A stretch of DNA of 64,000 nt from Spirodela intermedia (lineage: Eukaryota > Streptophyta > Magnoliopsida > Alismatales > Araceae). The translations under genes were made by a program, and so were the position numbers. Where the stretch lies: NCBI GenBank assembly GCA_902729315.2, contig LR746278.1, forward strand, positions 3,047,501 through 3,111,500, written 5' to 3'. Position 1 is the stretch's first letter. The number at the start of each line of letters is the position of its first letter. Under the pieces are notes generated by a model that did no database searches, was not told the DNA's origin, and worked only from the letters and a program-made list of their open reading frames with translations. Positions 1-11,250 of the stretch are shown in pieces.

Positions 1-2676
1 TTTATCCTGGGTCACCTCTGGCCGTCGATTTGTCATTGTTGCCTGCGGCTCTGGGGGTTGCTGTTGACGCTTCTGAGGCTGTGGAGTGATTGCGTTGCCA
101 GGGGGATCTGGTCATTGATTGCTTTGGGCATCACAACCTTGTTCGTCATCTTATGGAGCTTATTTCTTTGTCTCACTTCAACATTTTGCCTGGTCTACGC
201 GCTTCTGATTCTGGTTAGTGATTTCTAAGACTTACCTACAATGTAAAAATAAAAAATATATAATTGTAATTGAAGGAGATTTATGATTATTCACATTTCC
301 AGGATTGACCTGAGAAACCGTTTGACCCTCAAAAAATGGACACATTAGTCTGGCATGTAATTCGGAGTTATATGCTTTCTATTGAACAATAATTGCTCGC
401 CAGAGGCCCCATTATCCTGCTGATCGCTAGAACTGTCCAGCTTTAGATTCCTTTCAATTTTCCTTCATCCATTACAGGTTGGGGATGCATTTTATAGTAT
501 TGTGAAGAGAAAATCATCTTGAGAGAGATCTGAATCTTGTCTTTGTTCTAAGCTTTTCACAAAATTACTCATATGCTTCGTTGTTATATGGTGATTTCAG
601 GGAGCTGCTTGTGCTACGATTCGCCACCTGGGTTATACCCCTGGACTCTTCCTTGTTGGGCTTCTTGGAATTTTGACCAACTGGATCTATGGAAACCTTT
701 GGGTGATAGCTGCGCTACTAATAATAGCAGGTATACTTCAACTCGTGTTATATCTGTTGATACCCATCACCAAGGAAAGGAATGTTTTTTGTTGATTTCT
801 GGACATAAGTTTGGTACAGTTTTCCAGTGCTCCTACTGTTCATGGCTGATTGAATCCGTAATCTTCTATATGATTTTCCATGCCATTTCAGGATATATGT
901 TCTCCCGGAGCAATGCCCGCTTCCTGATCATCGTTTCAACTGCGTACTCTGTTTACTCTGTGTATGTTCGTGTTGGATGGGGTGGGATCCTTCTATTGAC
1001 AAACTTGTCCTTTCTTTCAAACGATCTGTTGACCACCTTCCTTCAAGGATATGATGAAGCACATGAAGCTGGTCAACGGGAGGAGCCCAGAAAGTCAGAG
1101 CCCATTGCAGAGGACTTTGTTGGGTATGGTGATTTTTCGTCTCCTGGTAGCAAATCTGGAGAGGACGACACACCCAAGTCCCATAAGGAATCCGATGCGG
1201 GAGACGTCAAAAATAGTAAAAAGGACTCTTCACTAAGCGAGGTGGTAAAGCCTGATTCAAGTTCTCTGGATGAGATGAAGAGAATCATGGACAGCTCAAA
1301 CCATTATGAAGCTCTTGGTCTTCCAAGAAATAAGAGCATAGATGTAGCACTACTGAAACGGGAGTACAAGAAAAAGGTGGACGCTTTTTCTACTCGTCTT
1401 TATCAGAGTTGACTGCTGTATATATACTATTTTGATTTAGATTCCACCCTTTTCTGACTTTCGTTGACATTTATATCATAGGCTGTGCTCGTTCATCCTG
1501 ATAAAAATAATGGTAATCCCTTGGCGAGTGATTCATTCAAGAGGCTGCAGAGTGCATACGAGGTTAGTCTCTTTCTCAAGAACATTCATGAAATGAAAAA
1601 AATATGATATTTCTGCACTTATTCGCTTGTGTTTGGATCATATTTCTGTGCTCGATCCTTAACTCATCTCAGAGATCAATTCCAGGTTCTTTCAGATATT
1701 ACAAGAAAGAGAGCCTATGATGAGAAACTGAGGAAGGAAGAACTGAGCATTGTTCCTCATAAACACCATGCTTCCTCTAACCAGGTACTTAACTGTGGGT
1801 TGCCAGATTAGGATATTGCTGCATCATAAATAGTTAGATAAAATTCTAGGATGGGCCTTTTTTGGGCATTGCCAATACACTCTGTTCTTCATGGATCATC
1901 GGTTGCTTCGTTTTAATGATCATTTATATGACAGGATGGAATGGGCAACCGATATGAAAAATCTCGGCATATCAGCTGCATCTTGTGCGGCAAAATCCAT
2001 ATATGGACATTTACGAATAGAAGCACGAGCAAGGCCAGGTGGTGCCAGGTCAGACCCTTTCTCCCCAAGGAACTAGACCTTAAGTGCTCTTGAGATCATC
2101 ACCATCTATACAAGATCTCATGAATCCTTCCATTCTGGGATCATTCTCTCTGTTCCCAGGATTGCTGCCAGTATCACCAAGCCAAAGATGGAGAAGGGTG
2201 GATTGAGATGGGGCCCACAAGATTCACCTCAGGCGCCAAAAAGGTACCTCCACTAAACTAGCTATGGCGGCTGTCAGAATTATTCATTGGTTCAGCTTCA
2301 GAGAGTCACCATGGAAAGAGGAAGATCATGCCCTTTGGATGAAGGCGAGCTATATGATTTCTCAGTAGTCTCCTGGAAGAATTCTGAAGAAATGATGGTT
2401 CAGATTAGTGCGTGGAAAAAGATAATAGATCAATTTTTATTTTTATTTTTTCTTGTTTGCTGATTAAAGCTATTACTGATGGGTTTGGTTCAAGAGCAAC
2501 TGAGGAGAATGAATTGAGGACCTCCACAGAAAAAAAATCAATCATGTCCTTCTGCTTTAATTGGTCTTCAAGAAATATGGTTTAAATTAATGCAGGGAAT
2601 AATAAAATTATGAATTTTTTTCCTGGTTTAATGGAAATCATGTGATTTCCTTTTATGGGTCTTTAAAGGGTTTTCA

Positions 2677-2707
<31 letters not shown>

Positions 2708-2955
2708 TTCTTGTTTTTCAGGTAGAGATTCGACGAGCGTTTGTCTGTGCCGAGGGGAAGGTCTTCGATGTGACTGAGTGGGCCACTTGCCAGGTTTGTC
2801 CCCCCCCCCATTCCACATTCTTCCTCGGATTTGTTTGGCAAAATTATTTTCGGATCCAGTTTGAAAATCCCTCGTAATTGTCATTAAGTATCTCTCACCC
2901 AGCTAATTTTTCTACATTTGGTACTCAAAGTCAAAATTTAGAAATAGAAAATGCC

Positions 2956-2999
<44 letters not shown>

Positions 3000-3060
3000 T
3001 CACCCAGCTAATTTTTCTACATTTGGTACTCAAAATCAAAATTTGGAAATAAAAAATGCC

Positions 3061-3098
<38 letters not shown>

Positions 3099-3500
3099 GA
3101 ATAAGTGCATGAGATCAAAGTTTCTGCATTTAGCTGAATCAATTCTTTCTATTCCCACTCCCTCTTGAAGATGCAGGGCGTGCCTTGCCAAGCCAACACC
3201 CATCAAGCAACCTTCCAGGCGAAGATCGTCGGGCCTGATCGGAGACCACCAAGGCCCAACGCCTCCCGCACCCCTCGCCAGCCAGAGCCACCACCGCCGC
3301 CGCCCCCGCCGATGACGACCAGAACGGTGGTGATGATGGCAGCACCAGCAGCAGAAAACAAGAGCGAGCTCTGGTTGAAGCAAGCCTTCGCCTCTGGGCG
3401 GCTCTCAGAGAGCCACCACCACCAGAAGACCTGGAGCCCCTTCAAGATCGCCCCGAGGAATGGGTTCATGAGGCAGCTCCGCAGGTACTCCCTGGGTTAG
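1..3500 (+). CDS. Membrane J-domain protein with Jiv domain (DNAJC14-like), 5' end missing
   Basis: Exons: 1-213 (cut by the window edge), 601-730, 892-1376, 1482-1562, 1686-1784, 1935-2048, 2160-2243, 2722-2793, 3171-3500. All junctions are GT-AG, phases close, and 535 residues are visible. The first two exons encode several hydrophobic helices (visible residues about 25-110). A J domain follows, with the HPD tripeptide at residues 283-285 split over exons 3 and 4. Downstream is a cysteine-rich segment (CILCG, WCQDCCQYH, VCAEG, ATCQ) matching the Jiv90 domain of DNAJC14-type proteins. The C-terminal exon is proline-rich with basic residues. Family knowledge: J domains stimulate Hsp70 ATPase, and DNAJC14 relatives sit in the ER membrane as co-chaperones. 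The role of the plant member is not established. The fold assignment is confident; the start lies outside the window. Confidence 0.9.
2896..3100. repeat. Tandem duplication (about 105 bp) ending in (CT)n, last intron of the Jiv gene
   Basis: A block starting CACCCAGCTAATTTTTC and ending in ATGCCATAAT plus a (CT)n run occurs twice, from 2896 and from 3001, with a few substitutions. Each copy ends in its own CT tract (2961-2999 and 3066-3098). The second tract lies about 70 nt upstream of the last acceptor. Confidence 0.85.
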
Positions 3501-4059
3501 CTGAAAATCATCTCTCTCTCTCTCTAGAAGTTGTAGAGAGAAGTTCGATGGGAATTATGCGCATGTAATTAAGTTGTGTGAGACCTTGCAATTGTAAATA
3601 TTCTGCCTTTTGAGGCACCATTGTTGGTGGGCATCGGCCCAACAGGCGAGTTTCTTCTCGTAAATAGGCCGGTTTTGACCCAGTCTTCTCCGGGCCAGGC
3701 CCAGGCTTTGTTGGGCCACAGCCCAACAGTACACGGCGTGTCTCCTTTCCACTTGGCATTGGTGGGCCTGTTCCTGGGCCATATTGGGCGGCCCATTTTG
3801 TCAAATTGAGTGGGAGAAGGGGGGATTGTTTTCTTTAAACCCTCGTGAAACAATGCATTGACAAAAAACTTATTTTCTCCGGTAATCTTCTATAATTGGA
3901 CAACTCGAGGCCGTCAAAATTTTAAATAAAAAAATGACGAGGACAGAAGCGTTCTCAGTACAGCTAGTGGTTCCCACGGAGGAGCCCCGTTGGGGGCGGA
4001 GAGATCCTGACCGTCAGATCTGTAGGAATCCCAGAGGGGACGCGTCATGGCCGTCCGAT
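3501..4059. other. Convergent intergenic region
   Basis: This lies between the 3' ends of the Jiv gene (+) and the small membrane-protein gene (-). It must hold both 3' UTRs. A short CT run lies at 3511-3526. The most striking content is a site II motif cluster, listed separately. No coding sequence is seen. Confidence 0.6.
3627..3805. promoter_or_regulatory. Cluster of TGGGCC/GGCCCA (site II) motifs
   Basis: GGGCC or GGCCC cores in either orientation recur about ten times within 180 bp, including GGCCCAACA, GGGCCAGGCCCAGG, TTGGGCCACAGCCCAAC, TGGGCCTG, CTGGGCCAT and GGCGGCCCAT. In plants this motif is bound by TCP-type factors and marks promoters of housekeeping genes. Its place between two converging genes is odd. 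A promoter role is inferred from motif density only. Confidence 0.5.
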
Positions 4060-4500
4060 TCAGTCGGCGGCAGCGCCCCCATCCCGCCGCCGCGAGTGGA
4101 CCACGAAGGCGGTGGCGACGCCGGCGAACAGCGCCACCCCGACGGTGGCGCAGACTACGCCGGCGGTCAACAGGACTGTCCGAACCCTGTCCCGCCCGTC
4201 GAGGACGACCATCGGGGTGGCGCCGCCGTCCACCGGCGCCGCTTTGCCCGCCACCGGCCAGATGCCCGCCGTCGTATTCCGGACCGGTGGAAGCGCCGGC
4301 GCGGCGGCGCCGGCGCCGGAGAAGAAGGCAGCCATCGCCGGAGTGAAAAGGGTGGCATTTTTCTGGGAAGCCAGGCCGTGGTCTGAGGGCCGGAGGTCCC
4401 TGGCGGAGGAGGGGAGGACGCAGAGGGAAAGAAGGAAGATGACGGCGGCGGAGGCGGGCACGCGGCGGCGATCCCGCCGGAGGAAACCTAGCGGCGGCAT
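4060..4500 (-). CDS. Small membrane protein, signal peptide plus one C-terminal TM segment, unknown function
   Basis: A single exon encoding 146 residues. An N-terminal basic stretch is followed by a hydrophobic signal-like segment (about 16-33, AVIFLLSLCVLPSSA). A polar lumenal or extracellular part follows, with two N-glycosylation sequons (NATLF at about 48 and NTTAG near 75). A second hydrophobic helix (about 108-132) is followed by a basic tail (HSRRR). It resembles short uncharacterised plant type I membrane proteins that carry an NxTxFTPxMxxFF-like motif; I cannot name a function. Codon use is very GC3-rich, which creates several long shadow frames. The ATG is the first in frame after the CT-rich leader (GA on the + strand, 4638-4654). 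Confidence 0.75.
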   Translation of the reverse strand: MPPLGFLRRDRRRVPASAAVIFLLSLCVLPSSARDLRPSDHGLASQKNATLFTPAMAAFFSGAGAAAPALPPVRNTTAGIWPVAGKAAPVDGGATPMVVLDGRDRVRTVLLTAGVVCATVGVALFAGVATAFVVHSRRRDGGAAAD

Positions 4501-5147
4501 CTCCGATCGTCCTTCTCTCTCCTCTTCTTCTCTCTAAAACCTCCGTCCGGGGGGCGTGGTTCAGCGGCGGAGGCCTCTGCAGGAAGTTGGAAGAAAATAA
4601 ATAGAGGAAGAAGACGACCCAAATTAGAATAATTTCTAGAGAGAGAGAGAGAGACCTCGAATGGAAGGCTATAGCATCCCCCGGAAAATTTCCTTTGTGC
4701 CGCTGCAGGGACATTCAACCGCTAGACCTGTTCCCAGAGAGCGAGAGGGAGACAGAGAGAGGAGGGAGACGATGAATGGGGCTCTTAGCTTCCACTGGAA
4801 ATTCCCTTCTCCATGTAGGAGAAACTTTTCTGGTATCCCAGATAGATAGAGATAGAGAGAGAGACAGACAGACAGAGAGAGAGGAAGACCCTTCTCTTTG
4901 TCGGATACATTTCTCCACCCACTGTCCTCTTCACTGCAGAGAGAGAGAGAGAGAGAGAGAGAAGATAATGGTTCTGAAGAAGAAAAAGAAGCAGAGCTGG
5001 CAGCGGTCTTCACCGTTCCCTCTTAGCTCACTTGATAGGAAATGCACGTGCTGTGTTCTTTGTTTTTACATAAACCCTCCTCCATTATCTCTATAATTAA
5101 ATAAATACACTCTTCAAATATATAATTCCATTATATCCTCACCACTG

Positions 5148-5186
<39 letters not shown>

Positions 5187-5957
5187 TCTGTTCCTCTCTC
5201 TTGGATTTTATTCTTCAAACTAGATGGCGACCATTAGTTGAGTCCAGCTGTCTCCACGTTGTCCGGCTGGTTACATTTATTTTCCTATAACACACTCAAT
5301 AGTAGGAAAATTTCTAACCTAGTCCAATGGTTTTTTCATATCAACATATTTCTACTTATATATTTTTTATTATATTCCTATACAATAATAATACGTAAAA
5401 AATATATTATAAAAAATAGAAATGCATTACAAAACTACCTCCATGTGTTTTTTATAATTTTGTTGATGTCTATATTCTCTCTGATATATAAATTGTCGAT
5501 GAGTTAGATCAAGACCGATGACCTCGATCTGGACCGTCCGATCCCTACACTGATAAAAATTTGGGACCCGGGCTACCGGCCTTTTTATTTTTTACCGGCC
5601 CAAATAGAGGCCCATAAAGCCCATTATTGGGTTCTCTTTCAGCCATTCTCTCTTTCCTTCCTCGCAGGCCAGTAAGGTGGGCCCCGGGAAGGGCATTACC
5701 GGGTTTTCCACCAAACACAATTAATGGCGCGGAGGGCGATTGGCCCACGAAGCCCGTTAGTAGTTTGGGCCGTATGTCATACAGTCCCACTGTCACAGAG
5801 GATTTTTATCTAATTTTCATTTATCAAAGCTCCATTTAATGATTATTTATACTGTAATAAATTACGTTTTTAACCCCCATGTACTTGCGCCCCTCTCTCT
5901 CTCTCTCTCTCTCTCGCTCTCTCTCTCTGTGTTTATTATCTTATCAGCCGGAATCTG
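4501..5957. other. Divergent intergenic region with GA/CT repeats
   Basis: This contains the promoter and leader of the minus-strand gene at 4060-4500 and distal upstream sequence of the WAP gene. GA-rich tracts lie at 4638-4654, 4849-4885 and 4938-4964, and CT tracts at 5149-5181 and 5894-5928. The stretch 5330-5500 is AT-rich and shows nothing recognisable. Confidence 0.6.
5585..5770. promoter_or_regulatory. Site II motif cluster upstream of WAP gene
   Basis: Repeated GGCCCA/TGGGCC-type cores occur (ACCGGCCCAAATAGAGGCCC, AAAGCCCATT, TTGGCCCACG, TTTGGGCCG). They lie 1.2-1.4 kb before the WAP start codon and about 200-350 bp before its probable transcription start region. The motif is typical of plant housekeeping promoters. 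The function is inferred. Confidence 0.45.
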
Positions 5958-6994
5958 AAATTGATGTTTTCACGTGCGCAGTTCGGAATTGCGCGGGAAG
6001 ACGGTGGGAGAAGAACCCTAGCAAAGGGAGCAAGGGAGGCGGGAAAGACGGAGGCCCCACGGATTCCGTCCAGCGAGATCGGTTATCCTCCGAAGACAGT
6101 GAAATCCGCCGGGGAAGGTGTCGCCGAGGGGGAGACCGAACAGTGAGTCGTCTCTCAGTTCCCGCAATCACAACTGGAGTGAGGCCCGGAGGGGGCAGGG
6201 GAGGGTGGGAGGTTTTAATCTGCTTCTTGTTTTCTCCATTTTTTTTTGCGTTCAAATTGTGCGAGTTTTTTTTTTGCCATTTGTGCGTTTCATTTTCAGC
6301 TCCTGTCCACGTTTTTCTTATTTCGGGTGATAGTGTGTTGTGATTTTCGGGTGATAGCGTGTTTCATTTTCATATCACGACATCACCGGAGAAAGCTCGG
6401 TGACTGCGTTGGTTTTCCTGTGTGTTTCTTCGTTTTCTCCCGTTTGGTCGAACCACAGGGAAGCAAGGATTCTTCTCTGAAGGATTTCGGGTTGAGTCAT
6501 CTGGTTACATCTCCGCAGGTTGGGACCGACTTTTGCATTTTTTTTATAAATTTATTTCCTTGTCTCGATTAGTTTTCATTATTTTGAGGAAAATAAACTA
6601 CGCGGCCACTCCACCAGCTCATGTCATATTTCTCCCCGACAAATGAGTGTGTTTGGGCTCTAATATCATGTATTTCCCGGTTAAAACTTTCTGCTTGATC
6701 ATCAATCATTCCCATGATGTTTCTCTGACTCATGTTTATGCCGACGGATTATATTTCTTTTATCCCGAGTTTTCTAAATAATTGTTCCAATTATTCTTTG
6801 CTAGTTTTTCCAATCGGATCTTTTGATTCACTATTCATGTGGAGCTGAAATCATCAATAACTAACCTTGGTTGTAGTTTTGAAATAAATCTAATTTTTTA
6901 GAATTTCCCCAAGAGTTTCAATTATATATTCCTTTTTGTGCTCTACGTGATCTCTGAACCCATTATTTCTGTAGTTGTTGACAGATATCTGGTT
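5958..6994 (+). other. Probable 5' leader region of WAP gene with an upstream ORF and leader intron
   Basis: GC-rich sequence at about 5960-6200 is followed by AT-rich, intron-like sequence ending in an AG acceptor (TTGACAG at 6977-6983), just 11 nt before the WAP start codon. A 60-codon upstream reading frame (ATG 5964 to TGA 6146) lies in the GC-rich part. It resembles no protein I know. The exact transcription start and leader intron donor cannot be fixed by eye. Confidence 0.5.
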
Positions 6995-9958
6995 ATGATG
7001 GAGTTGAGTCCTCTGATGGCTGAGGGTAAAACGCTACAAGATGTCAGTTCAGATGAGAATCTTCTCCTTGAAGACCTGGAGTCATATTGGGATGAACTCA
7101 GTGCCCGGTTGACTGTCTCAAGGATGGTGAGTGATTCCATCATCAGAGGCATGGTGAATGCCATATCTCAGGAGGCTGCGGAGAGCATCTCCTCAAAGGA
7201 AGAAGAGATCGCAAGATTAATGGCGAGGTTGCAGGTTTATGAATCGGGTAGACTTACAGACGGCAAACCAGAGCTTAAGTCAAGCCCAGTGTCTCAATTT
7301 AGATCTGGCTGTCTGCTGTCGGGCTGCCTGCAGATTGATGCAGAGACCCACCTTCAGATTCTGAAGATTGGAATTAAAGCCATGAGATGCTCGAATTCTT
7401 GTGGAACAACAAGCTTGAGCTCCGATGAATTCAACGTTTTGGATCAAGGAGTCAACCCAAAAGTGTTGATGAAGATGGATGAGGCTGTTGATGCTCTTAG
7501 AGTACTTCTGCCCCGTCTGTGCGAGCACCCTGGTGGAAAGATTTCTTTGTTGGAGGATGCACTGCTCGAACAGCAGTCGCAGTGGGACTTTGAGAGGGAG
7601 CTTGGTAGCATAGTCCTTGGAAATTTCCTGAGAGACCTGCAGGAAGAACGGAGGATCAGATTGTGCAGGCAGACCAGCATTTCTGATATTCAGAATGAGC
7701 ACCGGTTAGAGAACATCATCTTGCTCATGGGTTCCATCCAGGAGCTGGACTCGATCTCCAAGTCAATCCTGAGTGCCAAACCAGAGCGCTCACACGCTCG
7801 TGGAGCCCACAAAGCGTTTCAAAAAGGGGATATTTCCAAGAGGAAAGGTAATTTATCATGGAATAATCATGGCATAAGTAGTTCCCACAGAGAGGGAGAT
7901 GGTCTCACCTCGACAATGGATTCTGAGAATGGCATTGCAGAGATTGCAGGCTCCCCTCTAGCGCCGCAGATAACTAAGGACGAACTTGTGAGCTACTACA
8001 GAAACGAAATCAATAGAATCAAAAGGCAATTGGAGTCGTCTCTCCACGAGAAGACTGAGGAGTTGTTCAGGTTGAAGCGAGAATTCCTCAGAGAGAAGGG
8101 TTCTTTCTATCGTAAGAGAGATGAGGATGTCAATACCCTGAAGAACAAATTTCCGGATATAATCTTGAAGTTGGACAAGATACCCTTGGAGATTGAGGAA
8201 CATTTTACTGATCAAGCTGGTCGTGATGAGCATAGGTTAGGCCGAGTTTCACCAACGGCGGCATTGATGCATGAGGAGGAAATCACTACATCCTCGGAGG
8301 TCAGAAACTTAGAAAAGCTGAAACAGGAGATTTTATCGTTGTTAGAATCACTAGAAAAGAAGAGCAAGTTCTTCTCCGAAGTGGAATCCAGATTGGATGA
8401 GCAGAAGGGACGTCTGGATAGAGTCCTGGATGAATTTAATTTGCTGATGAACCGAGCATGTGAACAAGAGAAATTAATGTCGTTGGGGGCTAGATTAGAT
8501 GAAGCTTTGCATCAAATTCATGAACATGATGCAAAACTACGTGAACTTAATCAGAAACTTGTGGGTGTATCGAATGACTTGAAGGAGGCTGAGAAAGAGA
8601 AAGCAAACCTTCGCGAGATTATTCGAAATAATGAGAGAAAAATGGTTTCAGCTGCAGAAAGAGCAGATGCGCAAGGGGGGCAGATGGAATCCATCATAAA
8701 ATTTGTTCAGGAATCATCAGAATCTGTTGCAGAATTTCAGAGCAGTGTCTTGGCGAATATCCAAATAACAAATTCCAGGTTCGGATTTCATTAATTTTAA
8801 TTGGGATGAGTAAATCCTCACCCATGAATGACTGCTGCAATGCCACTATTAGCATATTTTTAAAAATTATTCTATGGCCAATGTTGCTAGATAGATCATT
8901 TCGATTTGAGATACCTTCCTCAGATTTATTTATTTATTTATTTATTTATTTTCGGAGGCTTGTAGTTCCAATGAGCAGATGTCTAAATATTAAGACCATT
9001 TTACAGATATCTTAATATCGAAATCAACTATACCATCGATTGTGTTTCAGGTTAGAAGGATTACATCATGAATTGGATGATCTGGTGAAGGAAGTTGATG
9101 AACTGAAGAGAAGGGAATCGTGGTACAGAAGGAAACTCGAGATCAGATCCTTCGACCTCCAAAAGGCCGAAACTGAGGTCAATATCTCTGCAGAATTTTG
9201 CCTATTCAAATGCTTATTATTTAGACACTCCAATGAGGACCATTTTCTTGTTGCCTGAATTAGGTTGACGTTCTTGGTGATGAGGTGGATACTCTTCTGG
9301 ACATCCTCGAGAAGATCTACGTGGCACTTGACTACTATTCTCCGGTTCTCCTACACTACCCCGGGGTAAGTACGGCCTATTTTCTTTTATATCTCGGACC
9401 ATTTTTTCTGCTAGTATTTTTTATTATAAAAAAAAATCAGAATTAGAATGATGTCATTCTGTGACCAGAACAACCCTCTGAAACCCAGACCCTGCAAAAA
9501 TAGGCCCTGCCTAGCCCTGCCCAATTCTATGTGAGCGAGCGAGAAAGAGAGAGAGAGAGAGCGAGAGAGAGAGAGTGCTGGGCTCTAGGCATACCTGGCC
9601 TATTGCATAGTCTATGTACAGGATTGAAATCACAAGCGTCATTATATATATATACATGTTTTTTTTTCCGATTGCTATTTTTGTGAAATTTGTACATACA
9701 TGTATTATTATTTTGTTTTTTCCGATTGCTATTTCTGTAAAATAATATATATATATATATATTATTTTTCCGATTGCTATTTTTGTGAAATTTATAAATA
9801 TATATATATATATGTATTATTTTGTTTTTTTTCCGATTGCTATTTTTGTATAATTTCTCAGAGAATGATTCCTGATGCAGGTTGTGGAGACTTTAAAATT
9901 GGTGAGGAGGAAACTGAAAGAAACCCCATCGCGCGATCGTCACAACAATCTCACATAA
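6995..9958 (+). CDS. WAP: WPP domain-associated protein (coiled-coil)
   Basis: Exons 6995-8778, 9051-9177, 9264-9365 and 9881-9958 join in phase to 696 residues. The hallmark N-terminal block is present ([20 protein letters not shown] at about residues 29-48, then SIIRGMVNA). The rest is mostly heptad-rich coiled coil, especially residues about 330-420 and 440-600. The C-terminal end ([20 protein letters not shown], then HYPG and a basic tail) also fits the family. WAP binds plant WPP-domain proteins (MAF1, RanGAP), which act at the nuclear envelope and Golgi. The tomato and Arabidopsis proteins are somewhat longer (about 830 residues), so a shorter acidic N-terminus is expected here. Two ATGs lie side by side; I use the first. 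A leader intron ends 11 nt upstream. Confidence 0.88.
9660..9856. repeat. Four-copy imperfect tandem repeat in the last WAP intron
   Basis: The core TTTTTCCGATTGCTATTT recurs four times (about 9665, 9718, 9768 and 9830), 50-60 bp apart. Copies are separated by variable (AT)n runs such as 9743-9761 and 9799-9812. The last copy sits just upstream of the final acceptor at 9880. Confidence 0.8.
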
Positions 9959-10965
9959 ATCTTCTCTTGCCATCGAGCACAGGCCCTTTGGGGTTGAGGG
10001 GGAAGATGAAGCGAGGCAGCAGCCCTCAAGCATCCTGGTGGGTCAACATTTTATTTTTTTCTAGCTTGATTTTTGGGTCTAATTTTAGAAAAAAATCAGA
10101 TTAGATTTAAGCATGCCCCCTGAATATATGTACATTGAAGTGCATCATTTCTGTATCGAATGTAGATACTTGGAAGAATACAAAGATTTTTTTTCTTCTA
10201 TTTTTTTCTATTTTGATGGGTATATTTTGATGCCATTCAATATGCCTTTATACTCCGATTATGGAATCTATACAAAGATTCCATATGCATTTCTTCGGTT
10301 GACTTCTGGGTATTTTTAGCTTTTAATCCCCGCATGAAAAAATCTCCGATTATTGGCGGATTTTCATTCTTGATTTATACTCGATTAATTATTATTTCCT
10401 AGATTATCCGAATTAATCGTATTATTATGTTGACGAATAACCTTCCTTAGTGAGTAAGCGAAGACCAGTCCGAATGGGCAGACGTTTGTCGATATTTATA
10501 AGTTATTTTTCTTATAAATATTCGTCAATATTTATTATCTTCTGATCATCAAAGGCCAAATAACCGAAAACAAATGTGTTGGAAAATTATATTTCCTACT
10601 TGTAGGGGGTGGGAGATATTAATATTAAAACTTTAATTAAAATGAATATTACATTATTATTATTTATTAATTGTGGGTCCCACAAGATAGCCAATCCAAC
10701 ATAGCGGTGGGGCAACGGTAATAGCCGTTGCTAGGGCATCTCCCCTAGGATTCCTGAGAAGGTTCCGGATTCTCCCGCGTCAAGCGATCCGATCCCACCC
10801 TGAGAGGATTCAGTTCCCCGAAATGGCGGCTACGCTTCCCCCCCTCCCCCGGCGGCGGAATCGACAGAGCTCCGGGAGGAGAAGCCCCTGGTGCTGCGAT
10901 GGAGCCTCAGATCTTCCGGTCCATCCCGTTCCCTCAACCTCCATCTCACAGTGGTAAGAACAACT

Positions 10966-11003
<38 letters not shown>

Positions 11004-11250
11004 TATCATTCTAAGGTTTGCCTCCTCGGATTTCTTCGTCGGATCGTAGATTAGAGACGACTTATTTCATCATGTGCTGTGATTGATTCCGTGAGTTACA
11101 TCCCCGTTTTCTCCTTGGACAGAATGATGAGAAATCATTGATCTGCTGCTCGTTCCGTTTCTCCTGGATTGATCTCAGAAACCCTACGGAGGGCATCACC
11201 GGAGGCAGGGAATGGGAGATGGCGGGTTCAGAAGTACGTGTCGGAGGATT
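9959..11250. other. Convergent intergenic region between WAP and sulfoquinovosidase genes
   Basis: AT-rich from about 10080 to 10680, with a 13/14-bp hairpin at 10490-10524. A GC-rich stretch at 10730-10960 looks like a transcript start: ATGs at 10823 and 10898, then a GTAAG donor at 10957-10961 and a CT tract at 10970-11001. No coherent onward reading frame was found. The end of this interval must include the 3' UTR of the minus-strand gene at 11251. Confidence 0.5.

Noticed and set aside
3914..4714. 266-codon minus-strand frame overlapping the small membrane-protein gene
   Set aside because: Arg/Pro-rich shadow of GC-rich coding sequence; the 146-codon frame has a signal peptide and TM helix and fits codon use better.
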